Shown: positions 52,005-62,434, counted from the stretch's first letter. The stretch is 64,000 bases of DNA from Nitrospiraceae bacterium (GCA_002726235.1 PBSN01000008.1:19826-83825); one strand, 5' to 3'. Numbers and translations are program-made. Notes: generated by a model not told the origin, from the letters alone.

Positions 52005-54530
52005 TCATGTTGTTGGGTGAATCATAGTAGTTTCGTTTGGGCCAAGGGGTCTAAACGCCATCAGGAGTGCCGGCAGCAGTGTGAGGTTGCTCATCAGTGC
52101 GACAAGCATAGCTAGTCCTGTGAGTACGCCAAAATAGACCGTGGGGACAAAATTGGAGAAGAGAAGAATTGAAAATCCAATCGTGATCGTGAGTGCGGTG
52201 TAATAGATGGCTTTTCCAATGCTGCCGTGACAGCGATTAATGGTCTCCTCATATTGGAGTGTGGTAGAGAATTCGAGTTGAAAGCGGTGCACGTAATGAA
52301 TTGCATGGTCAACGGCGATCCCAACAGTGATAGCAGCGATAGTAATCGTCATCATGTCTAGTGGAATTCCAAAAAATCCCATCAAGCCGAGAACAGCGCT
52401 TGCTGCAAGTAGATTTGGAATAATGGCAAGAACTGCAAGGTATAGACTTCTGAAAAGAACGATAAACATGACAAGAATACTGAAAAATACAACGCCAATA
52501 GTCGTGATTTGAGACGTATAGAGGCTTTGCAACATGTTGTTGTACAGTACAACCATCCCGCTAAACTGAATATCCTGTTCGGCAAAGTCCATATCTTCAA
52601 GGAGAAAACGTTTTATATTTTCAATGAGTGTTTTTCGTCGAAGGGTTGGGGACGAATCAATGAGTCGCATCACGAGACGTATCTGATTGCCATCCTCTGA
52701 AAGGTAGGGTGAAACGAGTGCCTGTTTCACTTCCTCAGGCATACGTTTTTGTATCAGCTCGAGCTGGTAATCATCTGGTATTTGATCATCATTGAGTTGT
52801 TTTAAGATCTTGAACGAGGTGGCGAGAGAGAGCACTTTTCCAGCTTCAGGTAGTTGATCAAGGTGATCGTGGATGCGCTCGATTTTAGTGAGCATATTGG
52901 GATGGAACCAATAGGTGTCTTGTGCAGTTTCTTCCTCTGCAAAGGGATCATCAAATGGATCCTCAGGTAGTATCTCGTCATGTTCTCGGGTAGAACTCTC
53001 AAGGTATGCTAAAAACTCTTGGTCTGGGTTGATGATGATTTCGAGTGGTGTCGTACCCCCAAGTTGTGTATCGATAAGCTCCATTCCGCGGTAAATCTCT
53101 GTTGAGCTTTTGAAGTTGTCGATGAAGCGATTTTCAACGTCGAGTTGTGTGATGCCAAATAAACTTGTCAGGACGAGGACCGCACACAGTGCGAAAATGA
53201 GGTATGTGTATCGATGGGTGAATGAGGCAACTGCGAGGGTAAACAAGCGGGTGAAGTCAGAGCTGGAGTCTGGATGTTCCGGTTTGAGTAATACAAGTGC
53301 GGCAGGAAAAAAAAGAAAGTTCAGGACAAACGCAAGCGTAATGCCTATTGTCATCATCCAGCCAAAATCGATGACCGGTCGTATTCCACTAACGACAAGA
53401 GACCCAAAAGCCACGATTGTCGTAATCGCAGTATAAAAACATGGTTTGGCCATAATTTGTATGGTTTTGTGTACTAATGTTCGCTGATCTTTCTGAGGAT
53501 AGGCTGTCTGCATAATGCGAAAACGGACAATCAGGTGGATGGAAAGTGACATGGTGATAATGAGGAGGAGTGATATAAAGTTCGATGAGATGACGGTCAC
53601 TTTCCAATCTAACAATCCGAGCATGCCTACCATGACCCATGCAGTGATAGAGCAACAGGCTAATGGGAGGACGACCCAACGCATTTTCCTGAAGAACAAT
53701 GTAAGTGCAAGGATCAAGAATCCAAGAACGCCGGCACCAAACACGACTAGGTCATGTTCAATAAAACTAATCATGTCTGCTGTAATCATGGAAATCCCAC
53801 CCAGGTACATCTCGGCGCGATCAGCGTGGTGTTCCATGATGTTCCGTATTGCCGTGATTTCTTCGCGCTCTCGTTTGAGGGTTTTTGCATGGGCGATGGT
53901 GAACGCGTCAAGAACCTTATTGAGTGCAGATGCTTCATCCGCGGTAAGTCCAGTCTTGCGTTGTTTATCGCGAAGGTGATTACGTTGGTGGAGAAGGGAG
54001 TGGTATTGCTCGTCGCGGTGCAAATTTATAATGAGGGCGGTCGTTGTTCCATCTTGGCTGACGAGGTGATTTCGGTAGATCGGGCTTTCCAGAAATTCTT
54101 GTCTGACAAGGTCTTTATCAATTCCAGGAGTTTCAAGTGTTCTGACTTGTGAGTTCATCTCAGAAAGAGCGACATGCGGACTCTGTAAGAGTGGAACGTC
54201 GAGTATGGTGAGAACTGACTTGATTCTTGGAATGGTGGATAGCGCGTCACGAAGGGATTTGATGTTTGCGAGGGTGCCATCAGACAATAAATCGTCCATT
54301 GGGCGATAGGCAATGATGAGAAAATCATCTGCCCCATATCGCTCTCTGAGTATCCGGTAATATTGGAGGTCGGCATCGTCTTCGAGAACGAGAGATTCCG
54401 CTGAAGCATCAAGCTTAAAGTTGGGAATATGGAATCCGAAAAAGACGACAGCTAGTGCGACGAGTGATAAGGCGATGAGAGGGTGTTCGATAACGATTGT
54501 ACGGTAGAAATACCCAAGGTAAGCACGCAT
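52005..54530 (-). CDS. hpnN: RND-family (MMPL) lipid transporter, HpnN-like
   Basis: The 841-residue membrane protein has two repeats. Each has an N-terminal TM helix, a periplasmic loop and a block of five or six TM helices (about 240-410 and 690-830). The first loop starts with LDASAESLVLEDDADL, typical of the COG1033 RND exporters that include HpnN. HpnN moves hopanoids to the outer membrane in Rhodopseudomonas. Context here is strong: squalene-hopene cyclase lies upstream and an HpnM-like protein downstream on the same strand. The second loop holds an acidic stretch near residues 520-540. The ATG at 54530 has no clear ribosome-binding site. Confidence 0.85.
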   Translation of the reverse strand: MRAYLGYFYRTIVIEHPLIALSLVALAVVFFGFHIPNFKLDASAESLVLEDDADLQYYRILRERYGADDFLIIAYRPMDDLLSDGTLANIKSLRDALSTIPRIKSVLTILDVPLLQSPHVALSEMNSQVRTLETPGIDKDLVRQEFLESPIYRNHLVSQDGTTTALIINLHRDEQYHSLLHQRNHLRDKQRKTGLTADEASALNKVLDAFTIAHAKTLKREREEITAIRNIMEHHADRAEMYLGGISMITADMISFIEHDLVVFGAGVLGFLILALTLFFRKMRWVVLPLACCSITAWVMVGMLGLLDWKVTVISSNFISLLLIITMSLSIHLIVRFRIMQTAYPQKDQRTLVHKTIQIMAKPCFYTAITTIVAFGSLVVSGIRPVIDFGWMMTIGITLAFVLNFLFFPAALVLLKPEHPDSSSDFTRLFTLAVASFTHRYTYLIFALCAVLVLTSLFGITQLDVENRFIDNFKSSTEIYRGMELIDTQLGGTTPLEIIINPDQEFLAYLESSTREHDEILPEDPFDDPFAEEETAQDTYWFHPNMLTKIERIHDHLDQLPEAGKVLSLATSFKILKQLNDDQIPDDYQLELIQKRMPEEVKQALVSPYLSEDGNQIRLVMRLIDSSPTLRRKTLIENIKRFLLEDMDFAEQDIQFSGMVVLYNNMLQSLYTSQITTIGVVFFSILVMFIVLFRSLYLAVLAIIPNLLAASAVLGLMGFFGIPLDMMTITIAAITVGIAVDHAIHYVHRFQLEFSTTLQYEETINRCHGSIGKAIYYTALTITIGFSILLFSNFVPTVYFGVLTGLAMLVALMSNLTLLPALLMAFRPLGPNETTMIHPTT

Positions 54531-55279
54531 CGTATTTCAATCGCAATCAAAAATGGGAATAAAATTCATCAGCAATAGGTTCGAGTGTGATGCCGCGACG
54601 TTGGTTTGATCTTTAAACATGTTCAGTGACATGCAACGTGTGGGGTGCCGAATGAGGTTTGTCTCAGCACGGATAGTCCCAACAGGAGCATTGAAGGGAT
54701 TAAAATCGAACGGAAGGTCTTTATCAAGCAAATCAGATACATCACGAACGATGAGATTCGGTGTTTCTTGGACAGTGACTATCTTGGCAAGTGCCGCGCT
54801 TTCCATATAAAGTCCGTGTGGCTAGGTTGCTGACAGAAATTTCCCGTTTCTCACTGGCTTTTCAGATAATGTGGTTTGGCTGTGACAATGGTACTACGCA
54901 ATGATAGGATCCCTGTTTGCCGTTGCAAGTGCTCTGCACAGTCGATAAAGGTTGAAGTAGACGAAAAAAATATGTGGCGACGTTTTGCCAAGACGAAACG
55001 TCTGGGCGTCTTATGATGCGATCCTCGATCGACGCTGGTTTCAACGCACAGGTACAGTCCATGATACTGACAGCATGAAGTGGAAATTCCTCAAGAGCAT
55101 TTTTCTTGGAGTGGCGAGTGTTATAAGGCCAACTGCTTGTCTGAATGAGCGGGACCAGGATATTTTCACATTGGCTAGATTTGTATTGGTATGTGTGCCT
55201 ACGGCCACATTTGCGTATCGATAATTTCTGACAACTGTGCAGGAATTCTTGTGTGGACGCGGTAAAAGACCAACCGTCG
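54531..55279. other. Sparsely coding gap between shc and hpnN
   Basis: This 749-bp gap separates two genes that would be expected in one transcript. Apart from the small frame at 54537-54806, I see no gene. An imperfect inverted repeat (GACGTTT ... AAACGTC, about 54978-55000) lies inside it, without a T-run. It may hold the hpnN promoter, but no clear -35/-10 pair stands out on the minus strand. Confidence 0.45.
54537..54806 (-). CDS. Small ORF of unknown function upstream of hpnN
   Basis: This 89-codon frame begins with ATG at 54806 and stops only six bases before the hpnN start, a spacing consistent with coupling. The product has no signal peptide or TM helix and matches no family I know. 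There is a weak GGA before the ATG. It may be a chance frame or the remnant of a longer gene in the 0.75-kb gap between shc and hpnN. Confidence 0.3.
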   Translation of the reverse strand: MESAALAKIVTVQETPNLIVRDVSDLLDKDLPFDFNPFNAPVGTIRAETNLIRHPTRCMSLNMFKDQTNVAASHSNLLLMNFIPIFDCD

Positions 55280-57415
55280 TCATGTTTTGTTGAAGTGCTG
55301 GACATACCACTTTTGGGCTTTGTTGCGTTTCGCAATATCATCGGCCCTAAGTCGAGTGTTGGTCTTCAGGCTTTGGTACATTGAGAGAGCCCACAAGGGA
55401 AAATATTGACCATACCAGTGGTAGCGGAGATAAAAAACACGAGGGAATCCGGTTCCCGTATGAAAGCTCTCTTCCCACGAACCATCGGATTTTTGTGATC
55501 GGATTAGTGATTCGATTCCGCGAGTGACATTGTCGGATTTGACCTCTCCAGCACACAATAGGCCGATAAGTGCCCACGCGGTTTGAGATGCGGTACTTTC
55601 TCCCACACCAGCTAAGCTTGGGTCAGTATACGACTGGCATGATTCTCCCCATCCACCGTCATCGTGCTGGGTTTCTTTTAGCCAATGTATTGCCTTACAG
55701 ATGTATGGCTGGGAAAGATCTTCGCCGATACTACGCAGTCCTGCTAGCACGGACCATGTGCCGTAAATATAATTCACGCCCCAACGGCCATACCATGATC
55801 CATTGGTTTCTTGAGCATTTTTGAGGTACGCAATCGCTTCTTGGGCTGGAGGGAATGTCTGATCAAATCCGAGCACACCTAGCAATTCCAATACGCGACC
55901 GGCAATATCCGCGGTACTGTGATCGATCAGGGATTTGTGATCGGCGAACGGGTGTTCATTGAACATTGTGGCGTTGTTGTCTTTGTCGTATGAGGCCCAG
56001 CCGCCATCATGGCTTTGCATTGCCAATAACCAGTGAAGGCCACGAAGAATAGCTTGCCGCTGTTCGGCTTTGTTAGGAAAATTCAACTTTGCAAGTGCCA
56101 TAAGGACGACAGCTGTATCGTCGCAATCTGGGTAAAGTTCATTTTCAAACTGGAAACTCCATCCACCAGGTTGAGCTTGTGGGGCAGAAATCTTCCAATC
56201 TCCAACTTTCTTGGTTTGTTTTGACAACATCCAGTGCCCAGCTTTGAGGAGTGCCGGGTGTGCCTGAGATAGCCCAGATTCTACGAGCGCATTAGTCAGC
56301 AAACAGGTATCCCAAATTGGAGAAAAACAGGGTTGAAGGTGAAGCATATCATCTGATTCAACTTCGAGTTCTTCAATTTCAGATAGCGCCTTGCCAATCA
56401 ATGGGTGGTCAGTTTCATATCCAAGAGCATGCAAGGCAAGGACAGAGTTTGCCATGGCTGGATAAATGGCTCCGAGGCCGCCATTTCCTTGCATACGCTC
56501 TAGCATCCAATCTGTTGCTTTCTTTATTGCGAATCCGCGAAGCGGGAGCAGTGGGCGCTGACTGTACAGATGAAGGGCAAAATCAACGAGTAGAAAAAGA
56601 TTTCGCCAACTCACAAGGCGTGGGTCGGTTTCGAATGGGGGTCCCTTTCGGATGCGTACTTTATCGCGTGGGACGACGTATAATTCATCAATCGAATTCT
56701 CTTTTGGGATCTGTTTCACTGGCTGTGATGCATAAATGATGAGAAGAGGTACTAGGACAACTCGCGACCAATAGGAAACGGAGTGAATGTTGCCTGGGAA
56801 CTGTTTCGGAAGTAGGATGATTTCCGGAGGTATACTGGGGATCCCATGCCAGTCGTATTGATCAAACAAGGCTAGGGCGATTTTGGTAAACACATTGGTT
56901 TTGACAACACCACCCATTTTTAGAATGATTTCTCGCGCATTGAGCATCAATGGCTCATCAGGCGAGATGCCAGCGAGCTTCAATGCAAAATATGCTTTGA
57001 CTGAAGCGCTGATGTTGCTTGGTCCGCCATAATAAATTGGCCAACCACCGTCTGCACACTGCGCAGCCTTAAGATAGCTTACCTTTTTTCGCTCTTTGTC
57101 TGGATCGACCTTATGCAACATACGCCTTAACATGATGTATTCCGAGGTCAGTGTTGAGTCGGCCTCAAGTTCGGCAACCCAAAATCCACGCGGATCCTGC
57201 TGGTTGAGAAGATAGTGAATGCTCTGTTCCATATGCTTGTTGCATGTCTTCAACAATGCCCAGCTATTTGTAGGCGAGGAAACCGAAGAGGCTGGTAACG
57301 GCGTTGTTGTGAGCGAGTGCTTAGGGGAGGTACTGAAGTGGCGTGGGAGTACGGTGGTTTTTGAGGCGTGCTCCAGCGTAACGTCTTTCAATGACGTATG
57401 ATCTTCGGTTTCCAT
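55280..57415 (-). CDS. shc: Squalene-hopene cyclase
   Basis: The enzyme cyclises squalene to hopene and is membrane-associated. The catalytic DxDD motif is DCDDTA near residue 430, preceded by LYP. Several QW repeats are visible, including QSHDGGWASYD, QETNGSWYGRWG, QHDDGGWGES and QKSDGSWEES. The 711 residues include a poorly conserved 60-residue N-terminal extension compared with the usual 630-660. The DxDD form marks squalene-hopene cyclase rather than oxidosqualene cyclase. It lies 120 bp downstream of the Crp/Fnr gene. Confidence 0.95.
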   Translation of the reverse strand: METEDHTSLKDVTLEHASKTTVLPRHFSTSPKHSLTTTPLPASSVSSPTNSWALLKTCNKHMEQSIHYLLNQQDPRGFWVAELEADSTLTSEYIMLRRMLHKVDPDKERKKVSYLKAAQCADGGWPIYYGGPSNISASVKAYFALKLAGISPDEPLMLNAREIILKMGGVVKTNVFTKIALALFDQYDWHGIPSIPPEIILLPKQFPGNIHSVSYWSRVVLVPLLIIYASQPVKQIPKENSIDELYVVPRDKVRIRKGPPFETDPRLVSWRNLFLLVDFALHLYSQRPLLPLRGFAIKKATDWMLERMQGNGGLGAIYPAMANSVLALHALGYETDHPLIGKALSEIEELEVESDDMLHLQPCFSPIWDTCLLTNALVESGLSQAHPALLKAGHWMLSKQTKKVGDWKISAPQAQPGGWSFQFENELYPDCDDTAVVLMALAKLNFPNKAEQRQAILRGLHWLLAMQSHDGGWASYDKDNNATMFNEHPFADHKSLIDHSTADIAGRVLELLGVLGFDQTFPPAQEAIAYLKNAQETNGSWYGRWGVNYIYGTWSVLAGLRSIGEDLSQPYICKAIHWLKETQHDDGGWGESCQSYTDPSLAGVGESTASQTAWALIGLLCAGEVKSDNVTRGIESLIRSQKSDGSWEESFHTGTGFPRVFYLRYHWYGQYFPLWALSMYQSLKTNTRLRADDIAKRNKAQKWYVQHFNKT

Positions 57416-57535
57416 TGCAAATTGGCTGGGGAAAGCTGGAAAGGTACTTGTAAGGAAAAGATTGAAGCTATTGCTTAAAGACCGTTCGTCTTTTAAAGTC
57501 GCCGAAGGGTGTTAATCGTTTTGTAGTTGGTGCGC

Positions 57536-58228
57536 TCACATCAACCGTGTTAGGCCCTTTTCATTCAAAATAGTAATTTGCCGTCTCTCCATGGCGATCA
57601 GTCCAGCTTGCCGAAACTGTCCAAGCGTGAGGCTTACCGTCTCACGGGTTGTCCCGATAAGGTTGGCAAGTTCCTGATGTGTCATCTTTGTTTGAATGGC
57701 GCAACCGTCCGTGCCTTCTCTGCCAAGTGAGTTTGCGAGATTAAGCAGAAGATGTGCCAAGCGGGCTGGCGCATCTCGGAATACGAGATCTTCGATGCGG
57801 TTTTCGATCTGCTTCATTCGAAGGCCAATCAGTTTGGTAAGCTTGAAGCTGCATTGCGGCCGGCTTTTCAGAAGCCGCTCGAAGTCTTCTCGGCGAAGCA
57901 TGCATATGCTAGCATCGTCAAGCGCCTCCGCAATTGTATCTCGAGGCGTCTCTTCGAGCACCTCAAGCTCGCCAAAAATCTCACCTGCCTCAAGAATGGC
58001 CAGTGTGAGTTCCTTTCCATCGTCGCCGATTTTGGAAATTTTAACCCGCCCTGATTTTAGCAGATAGACAAAATCGCCAGGATCGCCAGGAAGGTAGATT
58101 GGTTGTTTCTTTTTAAAGGCTTCCATACGGGTCATTTTCTCCATCTCATCCATTTCTGAATCGTTGAGATCAGAGAACAATTTGACCTGTTTGAGGTACC
58201 AGAGCTTGCTCTTAGCAGGGGATTCCAT
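57536..58228 (-). CDS. Crp/Fnr-family transcription regulator
   Basis: The 230-residue protein has an N-terminal cyclic-nucleotide-binding-type beta-roll (about 14-130) containing GEIFGELEVLEETPRDT in the phosphate-binding region. The dimerisation helix follows, then a winged HTH with THQELANLIGTTRETVSLTLGQFRQ near 182-206. There is no N-terminal cysteine cluster, so it is not an oxygen-sensing FNR. The binding pocket keeps GEL and an Arg but has Asp-Thr where Crp has Ser, so cAMP binding is uncertain. Being directly upstream of shc on the same strand, it may influence hopanoid genes. Confidence 0.93.
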   Translation of the reverse strand: MESPAKSKLWYLKQVKLFSDLNDSEMDEMEKMTRMEAFKKKQPIYLPGDPGDFVYLLKSGRVKISKIGDDGKELTLAILEAGEIFGELEVLEETPRDTIAEALDDASICMLRREDFERLLKSRPQCSFKLTKLIGLRMKQIENRIEDLVFRDAPARLAHLLLNLANSLGREGTDGCAIQTKMTHQELANLIGTTRETVSLTLGQFRQAGLIAMERRQITILNEKGLTRLM

Positions 58229-58580
58229 AGCCTTGAGTTTAGGGCTCGTTACGAGATAACACGGAGAAATTAGTCAAGACGACTGCAGAGCGAGTCAAGG
58301 AGTGAAGAGGACTCACATCAAAAGTTTGAAAGCGATGAGCGACGGAGCAAGATCCTAAAATCGCTTGGCTCCCTCGGAAGGAGATCTTTATTTTGTGGTA
58401 TTGTTGCTCGACAGTCACGGAATACCGCTATGCGCTTTCGTCGTGCCCAACCTCAGTCCACGCTACCGCGTGCAGGGTCACAGAGAAACTGCCCACCCAT
58501 CGTGCGGCAGGAGTATACAAGAAGCAATGTTAAGAAGCAATATTTGCATTCAAGCAAATCAGATAGTGTGGAGGGGAAGG
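58229..58580. other. Intergenic stretch between smc and the Crp/Fnr gene
   Basis: I see no gene here. The only structure is a 10-bp direct repeat AAGAAGCAAT (58519-58528 and 58532-58541) with 3 bp between copies, just downstream of the smc 3' end. A promoter for the regulator is expected here but none stands out. Confidence 0.5.
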
Positions 58581-61500
58581 CTATCGTGTGTTTTCGAGGG
58601 CTGCAGATAGGAGGATGGTGATTCCTGGTTCCGCCATGGTAGTTCCATAAAGTTTATCGGCAGCAGTCATGGTCTGTTTGTTATGCGTGATAATTAGAAA
58701 CTGAGCGGAGGATGATACCTCTTGAAGGAGTCGAATAAATCGCGCGATGTTCTCGTCATCTAGTGGTGCATCGGTTTCGTCCAACACACAGAGTGGTGTC
58801 GGACGCATCAAGTAACTTGCGAGAATCAGCGCAAAGGCAGTGAGGGCCTTTTCCCCTCCCGAAAGTACTGAGAGTTGTTTCAGGCGTTTTCCTGGGGGTT
58901 GAGCGACAATGTCGACTCCCGCGGTGATGGGATCTGGGTTGTCGAGAACAAGGTCAGCCATGCCACCCTCGAAAAGACGTCTGAAGAGATCGTTAAAGGT
59001 TTTTCGAAGTGTTTGAAAGGTTTCTTGAAAGAGCTGGCTCGTAGTGTCATTCAATCGAGTCATGATATCTTCGAGTGAGGCGATAGACTGAAGAAGATCA
59101 TTCTCTTCGGTAGTTAGAAAAGATAAACGTTCGTCGAGTGCTTGTGACTCTTCGGCTGCAGCGAGATTGATAGGGCCGAGACGGTCACGCCGTTGTCGTT
59201 GTTGGGAAAGGATGGCGCGCGTTTGCTCGGCATCGATACGAACGTCTCCAAGTTGTTCCTGTAAGACTTCCATCGTTGAAATTTCATAGGTCTCGGAGAG
59301 TAAGGTTGCAATATGTTCAAGGCTGGTGGTGTGTTCTGCACGACTCACAGCAAACTCGCTGTGTTTCTGGCGAATCTCTTCCAGGGCCGTTTGGGTATTC
59401 GTGTGTGCGATGTTGTGTGTTCGCGTGAGTGCTGTCATTTGGTCTAGGTTGGCTTGTGCGGCTGCCACAGCGGTATCTTGGGATGCTACCTCTGTATTCA
59501 ATGCATGAATCGATTTTTCAAGTTGAACAACATCGGCTTGTGCTGAGCGCCATTGCTCGGTCATATGACAATGTTCGCGTTCGAGTTGTGCCTTTTTCTC
59601 CTTGCGATCGAGTGTTGCCTGTTCTAGGTTTGCCAATTCCAATTGTAGCCCATCGCGTCGTGAGAGGAACATCTGTTGCGTAAGTCGCGTGTTGTTTACT
59701 TGTTCAAGGTTGGTCTGAAGGGTCTCTTCGCTTGCCACGCCTTCTTGCTGGCGTTGGGTGAGGAGCTGGTCAATGGCCTGGCGGTTTTTCGTGAGTGTCT
59801 CTTTGCGTCTGTGTGTATCGGTGAGTTCTTGGTCGATAGATGCTAATGCGTGTCGATTTGTTCCGATGGACTGTGTAAGTCGTTGGTGATCTGCTTGGAA
59901 CCGATGCAGCTCGTGATCAGTCCGTTCTTTATCCTTTTGAAGATTCACTAGTTGGATCTCTTCCGCTCTGGCGTTTGCTTCATGTTCCCGTTGTTGACGT
60001 GTATGTTTCTGAATTTGCTCGGCAAGCTCTTCTCGCTGATTTCGTGCCGCTGTAGCGTGCATGCGTGCATCGGTAAGCTGTGTCTCGATTTCTTTGACCT
60101 CACGCTGGCGTTGCAGAAGGCCCATCGCTGAGAGGACTGAGCCCACACCGACGATCCCTCCAGCGTCAACATATTCTCCGGCGAGAGTAACAAAAAGCAT
60201 TGGGTGAGAGGGATTATCGTGGGGATGATTGCCATTGTATTCCCACAGTTTGAGCGCATGGCTAAGGTCCTCAACAATCATCACGCGATCCAGCAAATAG
60301 TCGATGACTTGGCTGAACTCCAGTGTAGTGCTTACCACGTCTCTGGCGATGGCAATGATTCCAGGCAGTGTGATAGCAGGGTCGTTTCCGTTGGTGTGGA
60401 GACGTGGGTAAAGAGGGATAAAGGTTCCCAGAGATAGCCCTTGGGTGCGGAGTAAGTTAATTGCTTCTTGTGCTTGGAGGTGTCCGTCGACAACAACACC
60501 ACGAAGCCGTTCACCCAAAGCGACTTCGATCGCGCGCTCGTATTGCGGTGGAACCTGAAGAATCTCCGCAATAGCACCTTGAATGCCTGTGCCGGAAAGT
60601 TTTGGCCCTTGTTCGCCATATGATGACCATTGTTCTGCTAGGACCCCCTGAAGTGCAGAGCGGCGAGACTGGAGCGCTGTGGCGTGTTCGTTGGTAGTTC
60701 GCTCTTCACCTGTGAGGCGTGTATGCGATTCATGGAGTGTCTGAAGCATGGAAGCGTGCTCATGTGCGCTTGCTTGCTGCTGTTTCCACTGTTGTTCCAC
60801 CTCTGATATTTGTGCGACAAGATCATGTTGTCGTTTGGTCGCATGTGCGATGGTGTGGGTTAATGCCTCATGCTCCTTTGTGTCGTGCTCTTGTCTGATG
60901 ATGCACTCTTGTTGTCGTGCTTCCATTGCACTGATGGATTGTGCCTCGGTGCTCTCCGTGGTGATGTTTTCCGTCACCTTTGCGTGTAGTTGCTCGATCT
61001 CTGCATAAATCATGCGTTGGTGCTCTTGTGCATGGTTCAAGTCTGACTCTTGGGACGTGAGCATCACCTCTGTTGCCTCTACGTCATGCTGTACGTCATC
61101 CAGTGTGTCCTGACAGGTGTGTCGTCGCACGTCGTCGTTGTGATCGTCGTTCTCGATTTGAGTGAGTGACGTTGTGGCTTTCTGTAGTTGTGCTTGGCAC
61201 ATTGATGTCAGTGTGCGTTGACGTTCTAACGCTTCTAATGTGCGTTCAAGGCGAATTTTTGAGGCAGTTGCGGCGTCTTTTGCTCGTGAAAGTTGTGCGG
61301 TGCCTTTAGCCTCACGATTTTGGGCATGTTCACGATCAGTGTCGATATTTGAGAGTCTGGCGCGTAGCTTAACATCCTGCTCCTCTGCTAGGGCCAACTG
61401 GGTTTCGATGGTGTCTAAATTATCACGGTGGCTGTCATGGTCATGCTTCAAGAGAGAGAGCTCAAGAGTGCGTATTTCATCGTGAACTGTTTTGTACGTT

Positions 61501-62123
61501 TTTGCGGCGCGGGTCTGTCGCTTCAAGGTTCCTTGTTGGCGTTGGAGTTCGCCGATTAGATCGCGAAGTCGAAGGAGATTGCCTCGACTAGCCTCGATTT
61601 TCTGCATTGTCGCGGTACGCTGTTTCTTGTAGCGCATAGTGCCAGCCGCTTCCTCAATCATCGTGCGACGTTCCTGAGCAGAGCTTTGTAGGAGTGAGTC
61701 TAATTTACCTTGTTCGATGACAGTACACCCTTTAGAACTTGCACCGAGGTCAAAAAACAGGTCACGGACATCGCGCAGGCGGCATGGCTTTTTGTCGATG
61801 GCATACTCGCTTTGGCCGTCACGGAAGAGTCGGCGTGAGATGGTCACGTCCGGTCGACCCTCAGGCAGGTCAGTTAAGGTAAGGGCGACTTCAGCCATTC
61901 CAAGTGGAGGTTTGGAGGCAGCGCCATTAAAAATTGTGTCTTCCATGCGCTCAATCCGAAGGGATTTCGGGGACTGTTCCCCCAGTGCCCAAAGCACGGC
62001 GTCGACAAGATTGCTTTTTCCGGTGCCGTTTGGACCGACAAGAGCGGTGATGCCAAGTCCAAAGGTGACTGAGGCCTCAACGAAGGATTTGAACCCGATG
62101 ATATCGAGTTGCTTTAAATGCAT
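58581..62123 (-). CDS. smc: SMC, chromosome condensation/segregation ATPase
   Basis: SMC forms ring-shaped dimers that organise the chromosome. Walker A GPNGTGKSN is at about residues 32-40, after GFKSFVEASVTF. Two long coiled coils (about 170-490 and 665-1000) flank a hinge (about 510-650, with the sequence LRGVVVDG). The signature LSGGEKALTAFALILAS is near 1085 and Walker B LCVLDETDAPLDD near 1105. At 1180 residues it is full length. No scpA or scpB lies next to it. The divergent gene upstream is arsM-like. Confidence 0.95.
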   Translation of the reverse strand: MHLKQLDIIGFKSFVEASVTFGLGITALVGPNGTGKSNLVDAVLWALGEQSPKSLRIERMEDTIFNGAASKPPLGMAEVALTLTDLPEGRPDVTISRRLFRDGQSEYAIDKKPCRLRDVRDLFFDLGASSKGCTVIEQGKLDSLLQSSAQERRTMIEEAAGTMRYKKQRTATMQKIEASRGNLLRLRDLIGELQRQQGTLKRQTRAAKTYKTVHDEIRTLELSLLKHDHDSHRDNLDTIETQLALAEEQDVKLRARLSNIDTDREHAQNREAKGTAQLSRAKDAATASKIRLERTLEALERQRTLTSMCQAQLQKATTSLTQIENDDHNDDVRRHTCQDTLDDVQHDVEATEVMLTSQESDLNHAQEHQRMIYAEIEQLHAKVTENITTESTEAQSISAMEARQQECIIRQEHDTKEHEALTHTIAHATKRQHDLVAQISEVEQQWKQQQASAHEHASMLQTLHESHTRLTGEERTTNEHATALQSRRSALQGVLAEQWSSYGEQGPKLSGTGIQGAIAEILQVPPQYERAIEVALGERLRGVVVDGHLQAQEAINLLRTQGLSLGTFIPLYPRLHTNGNDPAITLPGIIAIARDVVSTTLEFSQVIDYLLDRVMIVEDLSHALKLWEYNGNHPHDNPSHPMLFVTLAGEYVDAGGIVGVGSVLSAMGLLQRQREVKEIETQLTDARMHATAARNQREELAEQIQKHTRQQREHEANARAEEIQLVNLQKDKERTDHELHRFQADHQRLTQSIGTNRHALASIDQELTDTHRRKETLTKNRQAIDQLLTQRQQEGVASEETLQTNLEQVNNTRLTQQMFLSRRDGLQLELANLEQATLDRKEKKAQLEREHCHMTEQWRSAQADVVQLEKSIHALNTEVASQDTAVAAAQANLDQMTALTRTHNIAHTNTQTALEEIRQKHSEFAVSRAEHTTSLEHIATLLSETYEISTMEVLQEQLGDVRIDAEQTRAILSQQRQRRDRLGPINLAAAEESQALDERLSFLTTEENDLLQSIASLEDIMTRLNDTTSQLFQETFQTLRKTFNDLFRRLFEGGMADLVLDNPDPITAGVDIVAQPPGKRLKQLSVLSGGEKALTAFALILASYLMRPTPLCVLDETDAPLDDENIARFIRLLQEVSSSAQFLIITHNKQTMTAADKLYGTTMAEPGITILLSAALENTR

Positions 62124-62434
62124 GAAGGCTTCATGTTTGCGTTCTGTGAACGTCCTCGCCGAGAGTCACTCTCGCAACAATAACATGCATTGAAAGCACT
62201 TGCAAAACCGACCTCTGTCTTGTTTGGGGTGCCGCACGTGGGCATTTTGTGGGCAAAATAAAGAGATTTTAAGCGCTAGCACAAGTGGCCAGAGTATCTC
62301 ATGTTGCTATGATGGGTCCGAGAAAACTGTAAGACATATAACGATATCTCTATATATTTTAGTGTATTATTTGTTGCCGTGCGGCGGGAGTGACATCGCC
62401 GTAGACTGCAGAAGATGATGAAGGGGGCGTTACG
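62124..62434. other. Divergent intergenic region between smc and arsM-like gene
   Basis: The region must hold promoters for both divergent genes. An AT-rich stretch (about 62335-62372) with imperfect dyad symmetry around CATATAACGATATCTCTATA lies 60-100 bp before the methyltransferase start and could be a promoter and ArsR-type operator. It does not match a known ArsR consensus closely, so I leave it unassigned. Confidence 0.35.
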
